64,000 bases of DNA, taken from contig LNEV01000007.1 of the NCBI GenBank assembly GCA_001464335.1, forward strand, positions 186,001-250,000, in the 5' to 3' direction. The DNA is from Rhizobiales bacterium Ga0077545. GTDB lineage: Bacteria; Pseudomonadota; Alphaproteobacteria; Rhizobiales; Methylopilaceae. How positions within the stretch are numbered: position 1 is the stretch's first letter; every line of letters begins with the position of its first letter. The position numbers and the translations under genes are program-made. The notes below the pieces were generated by a model. It did no database searches, was not told the origin of the DNA, and worked only from the letters and a program-made list of their open reading frames with translations. Positions 43,343-50,829 of this stretch are shown in pieces.

Positions 43343-43984
43343 TCAGCGCGCCGCGCGCAATTCGGCGCTGAGAGCTCGCGCCGCGGCGGCCGGATCTTCG
43401 GCGCCGCAAATGGCGGACACGACCGCAATCCCCTGAGCTCCGGCGCGGAGGGCAGGCCCCGCATCTCCCGACGAAAGCCCGCCGATGGCGACGATCGGCA
43501 GATCGGTCAAAGCACGTACAGCGGAGATTCCCTCGAATCCGATGCTCGCTCCCGCATCCGCCTTGGTGGAGGTCGCGTGCACCGGCCCGACGCCGAGATA
43601 ATCGACCGCGGTGAGACCGCCGCGCGAGATCTCGAACTCGGCGGGACTTCCGACCGAAAGACCAAGGATGAAGTCCGGGCCGAGCAGACGCCGCGCGTCC
43701 TCGGGAAGCATGTCGTCCTGCCCGAGATGCACTCCGTCCGCGCCCGCTGCGAGCGCGACATCGACACGGTCGTTGACGATCAGCGGAACCTCAAGCGGGC
43801 CGAGCAGCGCTTTCAGCGCGCGCGTTTCCTCGACGAGATCGCGCGTGTCGGCGTGCGGATCGCGGATTTGGACGATCGTGGCGCCGCCCGCGACGGCGGC
43901 TCCCACCACATCGAAGAGATTGCGGGAGCCAAGAGCGGGACCGCCAATGACGAGATAAAGCGAAAGATCGAAAACCGGGCGCAT
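43343..43984 (-). CDS. thiE: Thiamine phosphate synthase
   Basis: ThiE joins HMP-PP and thiazole phosphate to give thiamine phosphate. The 213-residue TIM barrel has [35 protein letters not shown] (the usual QLR/QIRDK pyrophosphate site), PLIVNDRVDVALAAGADGVH, LGQDDMLPEDARRLLG and VAIGGLSSGDAGPALRAGAQ. It is a single gene without other thi genes nearby. I saw no TPP riboswitch in the 89-base upstream gap. The longer frame to 44071 was rejected. Confidence 0.92.
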   Translation of the reverse strand: MRPVFDLSLYLVIGGPALGSRNLFDVVGAAVAGGATIVQIRDPHADTRDLVEETRALKALLGPLEVPLIVNDRVDVALAAGADGVHLGQDDMLPEDARRLLGPDFILGLSVGSPAEFEISRGGLTAVDYLGVGPVHATSTKADAGASIGFEGISAVRALTDLPIVAIGGLSSGDAGPALRAGAQGIAVVSAICGAEDPAAAARALSAELRAAR

Positions 43985-44073
43985 GCGCGCGGACCTTAAA
44001 GACGGCTTCGGGAGCTCGCAATGGCGAACCTTCTGGCGCGCTGGACGTTTCCCATGACACCGGAGACACACCC

Positions 44074-44265
44074 ATGAGCCACGCCGCGAACGCCGACGAG
44101 CGCACCCGCAAGGAGATCGAGATAGAAAAGAAGCGCGAGGAGAAGCACCACGAGGAGGCCGTCGAAGACACCTTCCCGGCCAGCGACCCGCCTTCGACGA
44201 GCCAGCCGGGGAGCGGCATCACCGGCCCCGAAGTCATCGACGAGGAAAAGAAAAAGAACGACTGA
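44074..44265 (+). CDS. Small hydrophilic protein with DTFPASDPPS motif
   Basis: The 63-residue protein is almost all charged in its first half (RKEIEIEKKREEKHHEEAVE) and then carries DTFPASDPPSTSQPGSG. This DxFPASDPPS motif recurs in a widespread set of uncharacterised small proteins. It is probably soluble and intrinsically disordered. It starts 89 bases from divergent thiE and precedes the DUF3592 gene by 17 bases. Confidence 0.72.
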   Translation: MSHAANADERTRKEIEIEKKREEKHHEEAVEDTFPASDPPSTSQPGSGITGPEVIDEEKKKND

Positions 44266-44282
44266 CGTGCTAACACGGCCTC

Positions 44283-44762
44283 ATGTTCGAGGCCGGTCCC
44301 GATCTGTCCACACTCAAGCTCGCCACCGCCGCGCTCGCGGCGGCGGCGGGCTTTGCCTTTACCGCGCTTCACCTGTTCGCCGCGCGCCGAACAGACCGCA
44401 CCCTCGACTGGCCGACGACGGAAGGCATCGTCAGCCGCGCACGGCTCGTGCGCCGTTGGGGCCTCGGCTCGGGTGTGTTGGCGGGCGGCCTGTGGTGGGT
44501 GCCCGAGATCAGCTATCGCTACGAGGTCGGCGGCAAGGCCTTCACCGGACGGCGGACATTCTCGTCCGAAAAGGGCTTTGCGAAAAAGAGCCAGGCGCGC
44601 GCGCTGATCGAACGCCACCCGCCCGGCTCTTCCGTCGAGGTCTTCTATGATCCGGCGCGGCCCAAGCGGGCCTTTCTGGAGCGCGCGCGTTCCGAAACCC
44701 GCGTCCTTGGCGTCGCCCTGCTGTTCTTCGTGATCGCAGGGGCTGCCCTGATTGCGGGGTGA
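44283..44762 (+). CDS. DUF3592 membrane protein
   Basis: The 159-residue protein has one N-terminal helix (residues about 12-33), an extramembrane beta domain (WWVPEISYRYEVGGKAFTGR, PPGSSVEVFYDPARPKRAFL) and a C-terminal helix (GVALLFFVIAGAALIAG). YDPARPKRAFL is the DUF3592 signature. Function is unknown. It converges on nhaA, 12 bases between stops. Confidence 0.85.
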   Translation: MFEAGPDLSTLKLATAALAAAAGFAFTALHLFAARRTDRTLDWPTTEGIVSRARLVRRWGLGSGVLAGGLWWVPEISYRYEVGGKAFTGRRTFSSEKGFAKKSQARALIERHPPGSSVEVFYDPARPKRAFLERARSETRVLGVALLFFVIAGAALIAG

Positions 44763-44774
44763 GCGGCCGCCTCG

Positions 44775-45974
44775 TCAGCCGGCTTTCTTTTCAGCGACAC
44801 GCGAGGTTGCCGAGCGCAGCAAGATCGCACCGGCAATGCCCGAGATCGCCGACCCAACCAGCACGCCGAGTTTCAGCGCGTTCTGAAGCTCCTGCGAATC
44901 GGGGAACGCGAGAAGGCCGATAAACAGGCTCATCGTGAAACCGATGCCCGTCAGCAAGGCGACGCCGTAAAGCTGCTTCCAGCTTGCGTACATCGGAAGC
45001 TCCGCCCATCCGGCGCGGATGACGATGAAAGATGCAGCAAACACGCCGACCTGCTTTCCGATGAACAATCCGAGGGCGATTCCGAGCGGCACCGGGGCCG
45101 CCAGCGAATCCAACGACATGCCGGCGAACGACACGCCTGCATTGGCAAACCCGAAGATCGGCACAATGAGGAACGTGACCCAGGGATGAAGTCCATGCTC
45201 AAGCGCATGCAGCGGCGAATGCATGTCGTCGGGCTTTGCAGGGCTTGCGCGCAACGGAATGGTCAGCGCGAGGATGACGCCGGCAAGTGTGGCATGGACA
45301 CCCGATTTCAGAACAAGGAACCAGAGCACCGCCCCGAGCAGGAGATAGGGCGTAAGGCGCGTCACGCCCGCACGGTTCAGCCCATACAGAAGAAGAACCA
45401 CACCAGCGGCACCCGCAAGCATGAGCGCATCGAGGGAACTCGTGTAGAACAACGCAATGATGACCACAGCACCAAGATCGTCGATGATCGCCAGCGCGGT
45501 GAGGAAGACGCGCAGCGACATCGGCACCCGCGGACCGAGCAGCGACAGCACACCGAGCGCAAAGGCGATATCGGTCGCGGCCGGAATGGCCCAGCCATTC
45601 GGGTGCCCGCCCTCGCCCATATTGAAGGCGAGGTAGACGATGGCGGGCCCTGCCATGCCGCCAAGCGCCGCGCTTCCCGGAAGGACGCGGCGCGACCAGC
45701 TGGACAGCTGACCGTCCAGAACCTCGCGTTTGATTTCGAGCCCGACGAGCAGGAAGAACACGGCCATCAGGCCGTCATTGATCCAGTGCAGGACCGAAAG
45801 CCCGCCGACATAGACATGAAGATAATGATCGTAGGCGCCGTAGAGCGGCGAGTTGGCGATGATCAGCGCCAGCAGCGCGGTGCCCATGAGAATGATGCCG
45901 CCGGAGGAGGAACTCTGGAGCAGTTCCCGGAGAACCGAGACCGGACGGGTGGCGCGTTTCTGATCAGCAGACAT
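44775..45974 (-). CDS. nhaA: Na+/H+ antiporter NhaA
   Basis: The 399-residue inner-membrane antiporter exchanges Na+ for protons. It has about twelve helices and the family motifs [20 protein letters not shown] (residues about 65-84), the dual ion-binding aspartates in [20 protein letters not shown], and [26 protein letters not shown]-type [15 protein letters not shown] is present near the C-terminus. A leader of at least 50 bases contains a small hairpin (46001-46020). Confidence 0.95.
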   Translation of the reverse strand: MSADQKRATRPVSVLRELLQSSSSGGIILMGTALLALIIANSPLYGAYDHYLHVYVGGLSVLHWINDGLMAVFFLLVGLEIKREVLDGQLSSWSRRVLPGSAALGGMAGPAIVYLAFNMGEGGHPNGWAIPAATDIAFALGVLSLLGPRVPMSLRVFLTALAIIDDLGAVVIIALFYTSSLDALMLAGAAGVVLLLYGLNRAGVTRLTPYLLLGAVLWFLVLKSGVHATLAGVILALTIPLRASPAKPDDMHSPLHALEHGLHPWVTFLIVPIFGFANAGVSFAGMSLDSLAAPVPLGIALGLFIGKQVGVFAASFIVIRAGWAELPMYASWKQLYGVALLTGIGFTMSLFIGLLAFPDSQELQNALKLGVLVGSAISGIAGAILLRSATSRVAEKKAG

Positions 45975-46000
45975 GGTTGTGCGTTCCCTCAGGGCAGAAG

Positions 46001-46020
46001 TTTACGAAGTCCTCCGTAAA
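46001..46020 (-). other. Small hairpin in the nhaA leader
   Basis: TTTACG and CGTAAA flank an 8-base loop that on the minus strand carries GGAGG, about 27 bases before the nhaA ATG. It could be chance or a decoy ribosome site. Confidence 0.3.
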
Positions 46021-46182
46021 TTCTGGGAATCCCAAGGCGCACGCAGCACACGCCACGCAGGTTTATAGAGCCGCCACCCGTGCCGCACCACAGGCAAGCC
46101 GCCCGCGAGGGTTCACGGATTGGTGAATGAATGCAGGGCCCGCACCTGGCGGAACCATCCAACGGCCATGTTGTCAGGGGAA

Positions 46183-46259
46183 TGGTACAGCCACCCCGGC
46201 TTGAACGGGGGACCTCTAGATCCACAATCTAGCGCTCTAACCAACTGAGCTATGGCTGC
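46183..46259 (-). tRNA. tRNA-His (GTG anticodon)
   Basis: The 77-base cloverleaf has acceptor GCAGCCA paired to TGGCTGT, D-arm GCTC/GAGC, anticodon stem CTAGA/TCTAG with loop TTGTGGA (anticodon GTG), T-arm CCCCG/CGGGG with TTCAAGC and an encoded CCA. The first pair is G1:U72 and the discriminator is A73; the base before G1 is U, so no G-1 is encoded. This is the divergent alphaproteobacterial tRNA-His type that goes with its own histidyl-tRNA synthetase. Confidence 0.97.
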
Positions 46260-46421
46260 ACGATGGGCGTTACCTAAGAGAATTTGGCGTTACCGGCAAG
46301 CGGGGAAAAACATCCACAGGCAGACAGCCCAGATTAACGCTGAGAATCGACCGCATCTGTGGTCGAATGGACCCCGGCAGGCCTATCCTCTAATCCACGG
46401 GGAGGGGAAATTCACCGAACC

Positions 46422-48476
46422 ATGACCGATATGTCCGCCCTGCCGCCTTTTGACGGCACGCAAGCCAATGGCAAGGTGCAGGCCGCACAGCCTGCGCTGC
46501 CGCTGCGCTTTATCTGGCAGTCCGACGATCTCGGACGCGTGTCCGGCGTCTCGCCGGAGCTGCTTGCCGCGATGGGGCCCGATCACGGCATCGAGGGGCG
46601 GACCTGGGACGAGCTGCTGTCCGAACCCGATTTCGACGCCGATGGCGATCTGGCCAAGGCATTGTCGCGCCGCGACACCTGGAGCGGCATCGTCATCCAG
46701 CACGCGATCGGCAACGATTATGCGTTGAAGCTCGAACTTGCGGGCCTGCCGGTTTTCGACCGCGACCGCGCGTTCCGTGGCTATCGCGGCTTCGGCGTCA
46801 TGCGCGAGGCCCCGTTCCGGGTGGAGCGCGCGGACAGCATTGATTCTCCCCTGCTCGCCATCGTGCCCGAGCCGCCCCGCGCGGAACCTCCCGTGTTTCT
46901 GGAGGAATCGCCGGTCGTTCCGTTCCGCCGTCCAAGTCTCAATTCCGAGGACGACAACACCCTGCGCGAGATTGCCCGCGCGCTTGCCGCCAGCACCCAG
47001 ACGGATGCCAGCCTGCTGCGCAGCCTGCCCATCGCCGCCGATGTCGTCAGCTTCCGCAAGGAGGGCGAAGATGCGTTCGCTCTGCTCGAAAGTCTGCCGA
47101 GCGGGCTTCTCGTTCACCGGCTCGGAATCCCCTTGTTCGCCAATCGGGCGTTTCTCGATCTGACGGGCTTCGAGGATCTCGCAGCCCTGAACCAGCACGG
47201 ACTGGACAATCTGTTCAATGAGCGCCCGGAAGGGGCCGGCGACCCGAAAGGCCTCAGCCTGCGCACCGCCACGGGGCGCCGGATCAAGGTGGATGCCCAT
47301 CTGAAAACCGTGCGCTGGGAGGGCGATTCCGCGAGCCTTCTGTTTGTCGATCATGTCGCGGGCGCGACAGCGGACACGAGCCGCGAGCGCGAACTCGCCG
47401 CCATGCTCGACATCGCGAGCGATGCGGTGGTGGGACTGGACCCGTCGGGCCGGATCGTTTCGGCCAATCGGGGCGCCGAGCTGATGTTCGGCTATGAGGG
47501 TCTCGAACTCGAAGGCCGCAGCTTTACGCTTCTGATCGGTGCGGACAATCACCGCAGCGCGTTCGAATATCTCGGCGACGTCGCAGCCCAACGTCCGCAC
47601 AAGAGCGGCGGGCGCAAGGTGACGGGCATCGCACGCCGCGGCGGCGCAATGCCGCTTGTCATGACGCTCGGCAGAATATCGGAGACGAAGTTCTGCGCGG
47701 TGTTCCGCGATGTTTCCGATTTCCACCGCGCCGAACAGGAACTGCGCGCCGCCAAAAGCCGCGCCGAGGAAATGAGCGCCCAGAAATCGGACTTCCTGGC
47801 CCGCGTCAGCCACGAAGTGCGCACGCCCCTGAACGCCATTCTGGGCTTCACCGAGGTGATGCTTGAGGAGAAATTCGGCCCCCTCGCCTCCGAGCGCTAC
47901 CGCGATTACCTCACCGAAATCCACAATTCGGGCGAGCACATCATCAGCCTCGTCAACGATCTGCTGGACCTCGCCAAGATCGAGGCCGGGCGCCTCGACC
48001 TGAACTTCGCCCGCGCCGACCTGAACCAGACGGTCGCGGCGGCCGTCGCCATGCTGCAGCCCGAAGCGAACGCCAACCGCGTCATCATCCGCACGAGCCT
48101 GGGGCCCGATGTGCCGGCCGTCATCGCCGACGAGCGCAGCCTCAAGCAGATCGCCATCAACCTCGTCGCCAATGCCGTGAAGTACACCAAGGCCGGCGGT
48201 CAGGTGATCGTCTCGACCGCGCTGACGGATCTCGGCCAAATCGTGCTGCGGGTTCGCGACACCGGGATAGGCATGACGGCGGACGAGATCGCGCTTGCAC
48301 TCGAGCCGTTCCGCCAGATCCCGCTGGAGAGCCGCAAAGGCGGAACCGGGCTTGGACTGCCGTTGACCAAGGGGCTCGTCGAAGCGAACCAGGCGCAGTT
48401 TTCCATCACAAGCGCCCCGTCCGCGGGCACGCTCGTCGAAGTCACGTTTCCCCCGAGCCGCGTTCTCCCGAGCTAA
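46422..48476 (+). CDS. PAS-domain sensor histidine kinase (PdhS/PleC-DivJ-like)
   Basis: The 684-residue soluble kinase has two or three PAS-like regions (about residues 25-110, 215-310, and 320-430 with AMLDIASDAVVGLDPSGRIV), a phospho-acceptor domain FLARVSHEVRTPLNAILGFT (His near 464) and an HATPase domain with LVANAVKYTKAGGQV, RVRDTGIGMTADE and GGTGLGLPLTKGLVEA. The kinase core, especially GFTEVMLEEKFGPLASERYR and LLDLAKIEAGRLDLNF, closely follows the PdhS/PleC/DivJ group that controls DivK and the alphaproteobacterial cell cycle. No transmembrane helix is seen. ATG 46422 was chosen; a GTG at 46359 is in frame. Confidence 0.88.
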   Translation: MTDMSALPPFDGTQANGKVQAAQPALPLRFIWQSDDLGRVSGVSPELLAAMGPDHGIEGRTWDELLSEPDFDADGDLAKALSRRDTWSGIVIQHAIGNDYALKLELAGLPVFDRDRAFRGYRGFGVMREAPFRVERADSIDSPLLAIVPEPPRAEPPVFLEESPVVPFRRPSLNSEDDNTLREIARALAASTQTDASLLRSLPIAADVVSFRKEGEDAFALLESLPSGLLVHRLGIPLFANRAFLDLTGFEDLAALNQHGLDNLFNERPEGAGDPKGLSLRTATGRRIKVDAHLKTVRWEGDSASLLFVDHVAGATADTSRERELAAMLDIASDAVVGLDPSGRIVSANRGAELMFGYEGLELEGRSFTLLIGADNHRSAFEYLGDVAAQRPHKSGGRKVTGIARRGGAMPLVMTLGRISETKFCAVFRDVSDFHRAEQELRAAKSRAEEMSAQKSDFLARVSHEVRTPLNAILGFTEVMLEEKFGPLASERYRDYLTEIHNSGEHIISLVNDLLDLAKIEAGRLDLNFARADLNQTVAAAVAMLQPEANANRVIIRTSLGPDVPAVIADERSLKQIAINLVANAVKYTKAGGQVIVSTALTDLGQIVLRVRDTGIGMTADEIALALEPFRQIPLESRKGGTGLGLPLTKGLVEANQAQFSITSAPSAGTLVEVTFPPSRVLPS

Positions 48477-48585
48477 GCGCTTCGCATTCCTGATGTTTCC
48501 AGAGCCTCGGCGCAGCAGTGCCGCAGCGCGCGTTTTGGCGATTGACTTCCGGCCGCTCAATCCCCATTTTACAAGTAATTTCAGT

Positions 48586-48606
48586 AGTTTAGAGAGTTTC
48601 TAAACT
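48586..48606. promoter_or_regulatory. Irr-type iron control element (ICE) upstream of bfd
   Basis: AGTTTAGA, GAGTT, TCTAAACT: perfect 8-base arms matching the rhizobial ICE pattern TTTAGAA-N3-TTCTAAA. It ends 15 bases before the bfd ATG. Confidence 0.7.
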
Positions 48607-48621
48607 GCACATGGGTTCGTG

Positions 48622-48909
48622 ATGATCGTTTGCTCCTGCAATGTTCTGTCCGACAGCGCCATCCGGGAGGCCTGCGCCTCGCTGGACACGGCGCCGCGCA
48701 CGCCCGGCCAGGTCTATCGCTGCCTTGGCTGCAGCCCGCAGTGCGGTCGCTGCTCGCGCACGATCAAATCGATTCTCGAACAGGCCATGGCTGTCTGCCC
48801 GGCGGCCTGCGCCGTGTGCCCGAGCCATGCGCACGCGGCCAACGATCACGGCCACGCCCATGACGAAATCCACCTGACGGATCTGACGCTCGTCGAAGCC
48901 GCCGAGTAG
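48622..48909 (+). CDS. bfd: Bacterioferritin-associated ferredoxin
   Basis: Bfd delivers electrons to bacterioferritin so that stored Fe3+ can be released. The 95-residue protein has the [2Fe-2S] ligands in the BFD fold: MIVCSCNVLSDSAIREACAS (CxC) and QVYRCLGCSPQCGRC (CxxC). The C-terminal part adds further Cys and a His-rich HAHAANDHGHAHDE stretch that could hold metal; this tail is longer than in short Bfd proteins (about 65 residues). ATG 48622 follows GTG 48619. An ICE palindrome lies upstream and bfr follows. Confidence 0.92.
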   Translation: MIVCSCNVLSDSAIREACASLDTAPRTPGQVYRCLGCSPQCGRCSRTIKSILEQAMAVCPAACAVCPSHAHAANDHGHAHDEIHLTDLTLVEAAE

Positions 48910-48991
48910 GCTTTTCGCCTTTCACCGTCGCTCTTTCGTCTTTTGCGTGTGCCTGCACCTCATTCAGGCTTGCGCTGCCCCCGACGTGATA

Positions 48992-49006
48992 TTAGAACGC
49001 TTCTAA
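48992..49006. promoter_or_regulatory. Irr-type iron control element (ICE) upstream of bfr
   Basis: TTAGAA-CGC-TTCTAA, a perfect match to the ICE core, 28 bases before the bfr GTG start. Confidence 0.75.
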
Positions 49007-49034
49007 AGAAGGTTCTCAAACCGGAGTGCGAGCC

Positions 49035-49514
49035 GTGAAGGGCGACACCAAAGTCATCGATTATCTCAACCGCGGCCTGCGTTCGGAGCTGACAGCGATC
49101 AGCCAGTACTGGCTGCATTTCCGCATCTTCGACAATTGGGGCTTCAAGGGCCTCGCGAAGAAGTGGAAGGAAGAAAGCATCGAGGAGATGCGCCATGCGG
49201 ACAAGTTCATCGCCCGCATCCTCTTCCTCGAGGGCTTTCCAAACCTGCAGGTGCTGGACCCGCTCCGCATCGGCCAGTCCGTGAAGGAAATCCTCGAAAG
49301 CGATCTCGCCGCCGAGCACGATGCGCGTAAGCTCTATCAGGAAGCCGCCAGCTATTGCCGCGAAGTCGGCGATTATCCGAGCGAAAATCTCTTCAAGGAA
49401 CTGATGGCCGACGAGGAAGGCCACATCGACTTCCTGGAAGAACAGCTCGATCTCATCGCCAAGCTCGGTGTCGAACTCTACTCCCAGCACCATATCGGCG
49501 AGCTGGAAGGCTGA
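49035..49514 (+). CDS. bfr: Bacterioferritin
   Basis: Bfr stores iron in a 24-subunit haem-containing shell. The 159-residue protein has ferroxidase ligands in [20 protein letters not shown] (Glu18), [17 protein letters not shown] (Glu51, His54), [17 protein letters not shown] and [13 protein letters not shown] (Glu127, His130); Met52, the haem ligand, is present. GTG 49035 has CCGGAG 8 bases upstream and gives the family start [12 protein letters not shown]; a GTG at 49026 is in frame. It has its own ICE and a terminator. Confidence 0.96.
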   Translation: MKGDTKVIDYLNRGLRSELTAISQYWLHFRIFDNWGFKGLAKKWKEESIEEMRHADKFIARILFLEGFPNLQVLDPLRIGQSVKEILESDLAAEHDARKLYQEAASYCREVGDYPSENLFKELMADEEGHIDFLEEQLDLIAKLGVELYSQHHIGELEG

Positions 49515-49543
49515 AGTCTTTCCAAAGCTGGAACGTGAATGTG

Positions 49544-49572
49544 AACGCCCGGCACAGCCGGGCGTTTTCGTT
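49544..49572 (+). terminator. Rho-independent terminator of bfr
   Basis: AACGCCCGGC, loop ACA, GCCGGGCGTT followed by TTCGTTT, 30 bases after the bfr stop. Confidence 0.8.
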
Positions 49573-49748
49573 TGCGGCACGAAATGCCTGTCACACGGCG
49601 CACTTACGTGTGTTCTTTTAATTGTTCTAATTATAAGTCACTGAAATCACTGTATTTTCCCGGTTGCGCGGCTTTCCGCGCCCGCCTACACACCTCCTAC
49701 ATTCGTCTAAGAATGCTCGGACTTCGACCCGAACGGAGGGGATGCCCC

Positions 49749-50780
49749 ATGACAACGACTTTCAAGAGCGCGCTTTTCCTCAGCGCCTTTGCCAGCCTCA
49801 TTCCGGCTGCCGCTTCCGCCCAGACCAAGGAAGTGAACATCTACACGACACGCGAGCCGGGCCTCATCCAGCCCATCCTCGACGCCTATTCCAAGGAAAC
49901 GGGCGTCAAGGTGAACTCGATCTTCATCAAGGAAGGTCTGGTCGAGCGCGTAAAGACCGAGGGCGCGAACTCTCCTGCCGATCTTTTGATCATGGTCGAC
50001 ATCGGAAATCTCAACGACCTCGTCGATGCGGGCGTTACCCAGCCGGTCGTCTCAAAGAAGATCGACGAAACCGTGCCGCAGAACCTGCGCGCCAAGGATG
50101 ACAGCTGGATCGCGACGACCCTGCGCTCGCGCGTCATCTACAGCTCGAAAGAGCGCGTGAAGGACGCCCCGAAGACCTATGAGGATCTCGCCGACGCCAA
50201 GTACAAGGGCAAGGTCTGCATCCGCGCCGGCAACCATCCGTACAATGTGGGCCTCATCGCCCATATGATCGTCAAGGACGGCGCCGAGAAGACCGAGAAA
50301 TTCCTGACCGACCTCAAGGCCAATCTCGCCCGTAAGGCCGGCGGCGGCGACCGCGACGTCGCGCGCGACATTCTCGCCGGGATCTGCGATGTCGGCATCG
50401 CCAACTCCTACTATGTCGGCCTGATGCGTTCGGGCAAAGGCGGCGAGGACCAGGTGAAGTGGGGCGAGGCCATTAACGTCACGCTGCCGACCTTCGCCGA
50501 CGGCAAGGGTACGCACGTCAACGTGTCGGGTGTCGCGCTCGCGAAGAACGCACCGAACAAGGACGAAGCCGTCAAGCTGATCGAATTCTTCGTGACGCCG
50601 GACGCGCAGAAGATCTTCGCCGAAGCGAACTACGAATATCCGGTCATCGAAGGCGCCGAAGTCAATGAGATCGTCAAGAGCTTCGGTGCGCTGAAGCCCG
50701 ACGCCGTTTCGCTGACCGATGTCGCCAAGGCCCGCAAGCAGGCTGCCGAACTCGTCGACAAGGTCGGCTTCAACAACTGA
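49749..50780 (+). CDS. Fe(3+) ABC transporter substrate-binding protein
   Basis: The 343-residue periplasmic protein has a signal peptide (1-24, cut after ASAQT) and the FbpA/AfuA/FutA fold: KEVNIYTTREPGLIQPILDA, SPADLLIMVDIGNLNDLVDA, LRSRVIYSSKERVKDAPKTY, ICDVGIANSYYVGLMRSGKG (Tyr-Tyr iron ligands) and NVSGVALAKNAPNKDEAVKL. It binds ferric iron, free or chelated. ATG 49749 has GGAGGGG upstream. A strong hairpin separates it from the permease gene, as is usual where the binding protein is made in excess. Confidence 0.92.
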   Translation: MTTTFKSALFLSAFASLIPAAASAQTKEVNIYTTREPGLIQPILDAYSKETGVKVNSIFIKEGLVERVKTEGANSPADLLIMVDIGNLNDLVDAGVTQPVVSKKIDETVPQNLRAKDDSWIATTLRSRVIYSSKERVKDAPKTYEDLADAKYKGKVCIRAGNHPYNVGLIAHMIVKDGAEKTEKFLTDLKANLARKAGGGDRDVARDILAGICDVGIANSYYVGLMRSGKGGEDQVKWGEAINVTLPTFADGKGTHVNVSGVALAKNAPNKDEAVKLIEFFVTPDAQKIFAEANYEYPVIEGAEVNEIVKSFGALKPDAVSLTDVAKARKQAAELVDKVGFNN

Positions 50781-50789
50781 TCCGAGGTG

Positions 50790-50825
50790 AAGGCGGCCCG
50801 GCGCGTGCCGGGCCGCCTTCTTTTT
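50790..50825 (+). terminator. Terminator or attenuator between iron-binding protein and permease
   Basis: AAGGCGGCCCGGC, loop GCGT, GCCGGGCCGCCTT then CTTTTT, 9 bases after the binding protein stop and 4 bases before the permease ATG. Partial read-through would set the ratio of the two proteins. Confidence 0.8.
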
Positions 50826-50829
50826 CATC

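Noticed and set aside
43985..44073. Possible TPP riboswitch before thiE
   Set aside because: The 89-base gap is short and lacks the conserved THI-box sequences.
46383..48560. 725-codon open frame on the minus strand
   Set aside because: It is antisense to the PAS histidine kinase, which has all kinase boxes in the sense frame.
49613..49640. Possible third iron box before the Fe3+ binding protein gene
   Set aside because: Only one half-site (TTCTAA) is good; the other arm matches the ICE core in four of six bases. It was too weak to list as a site.
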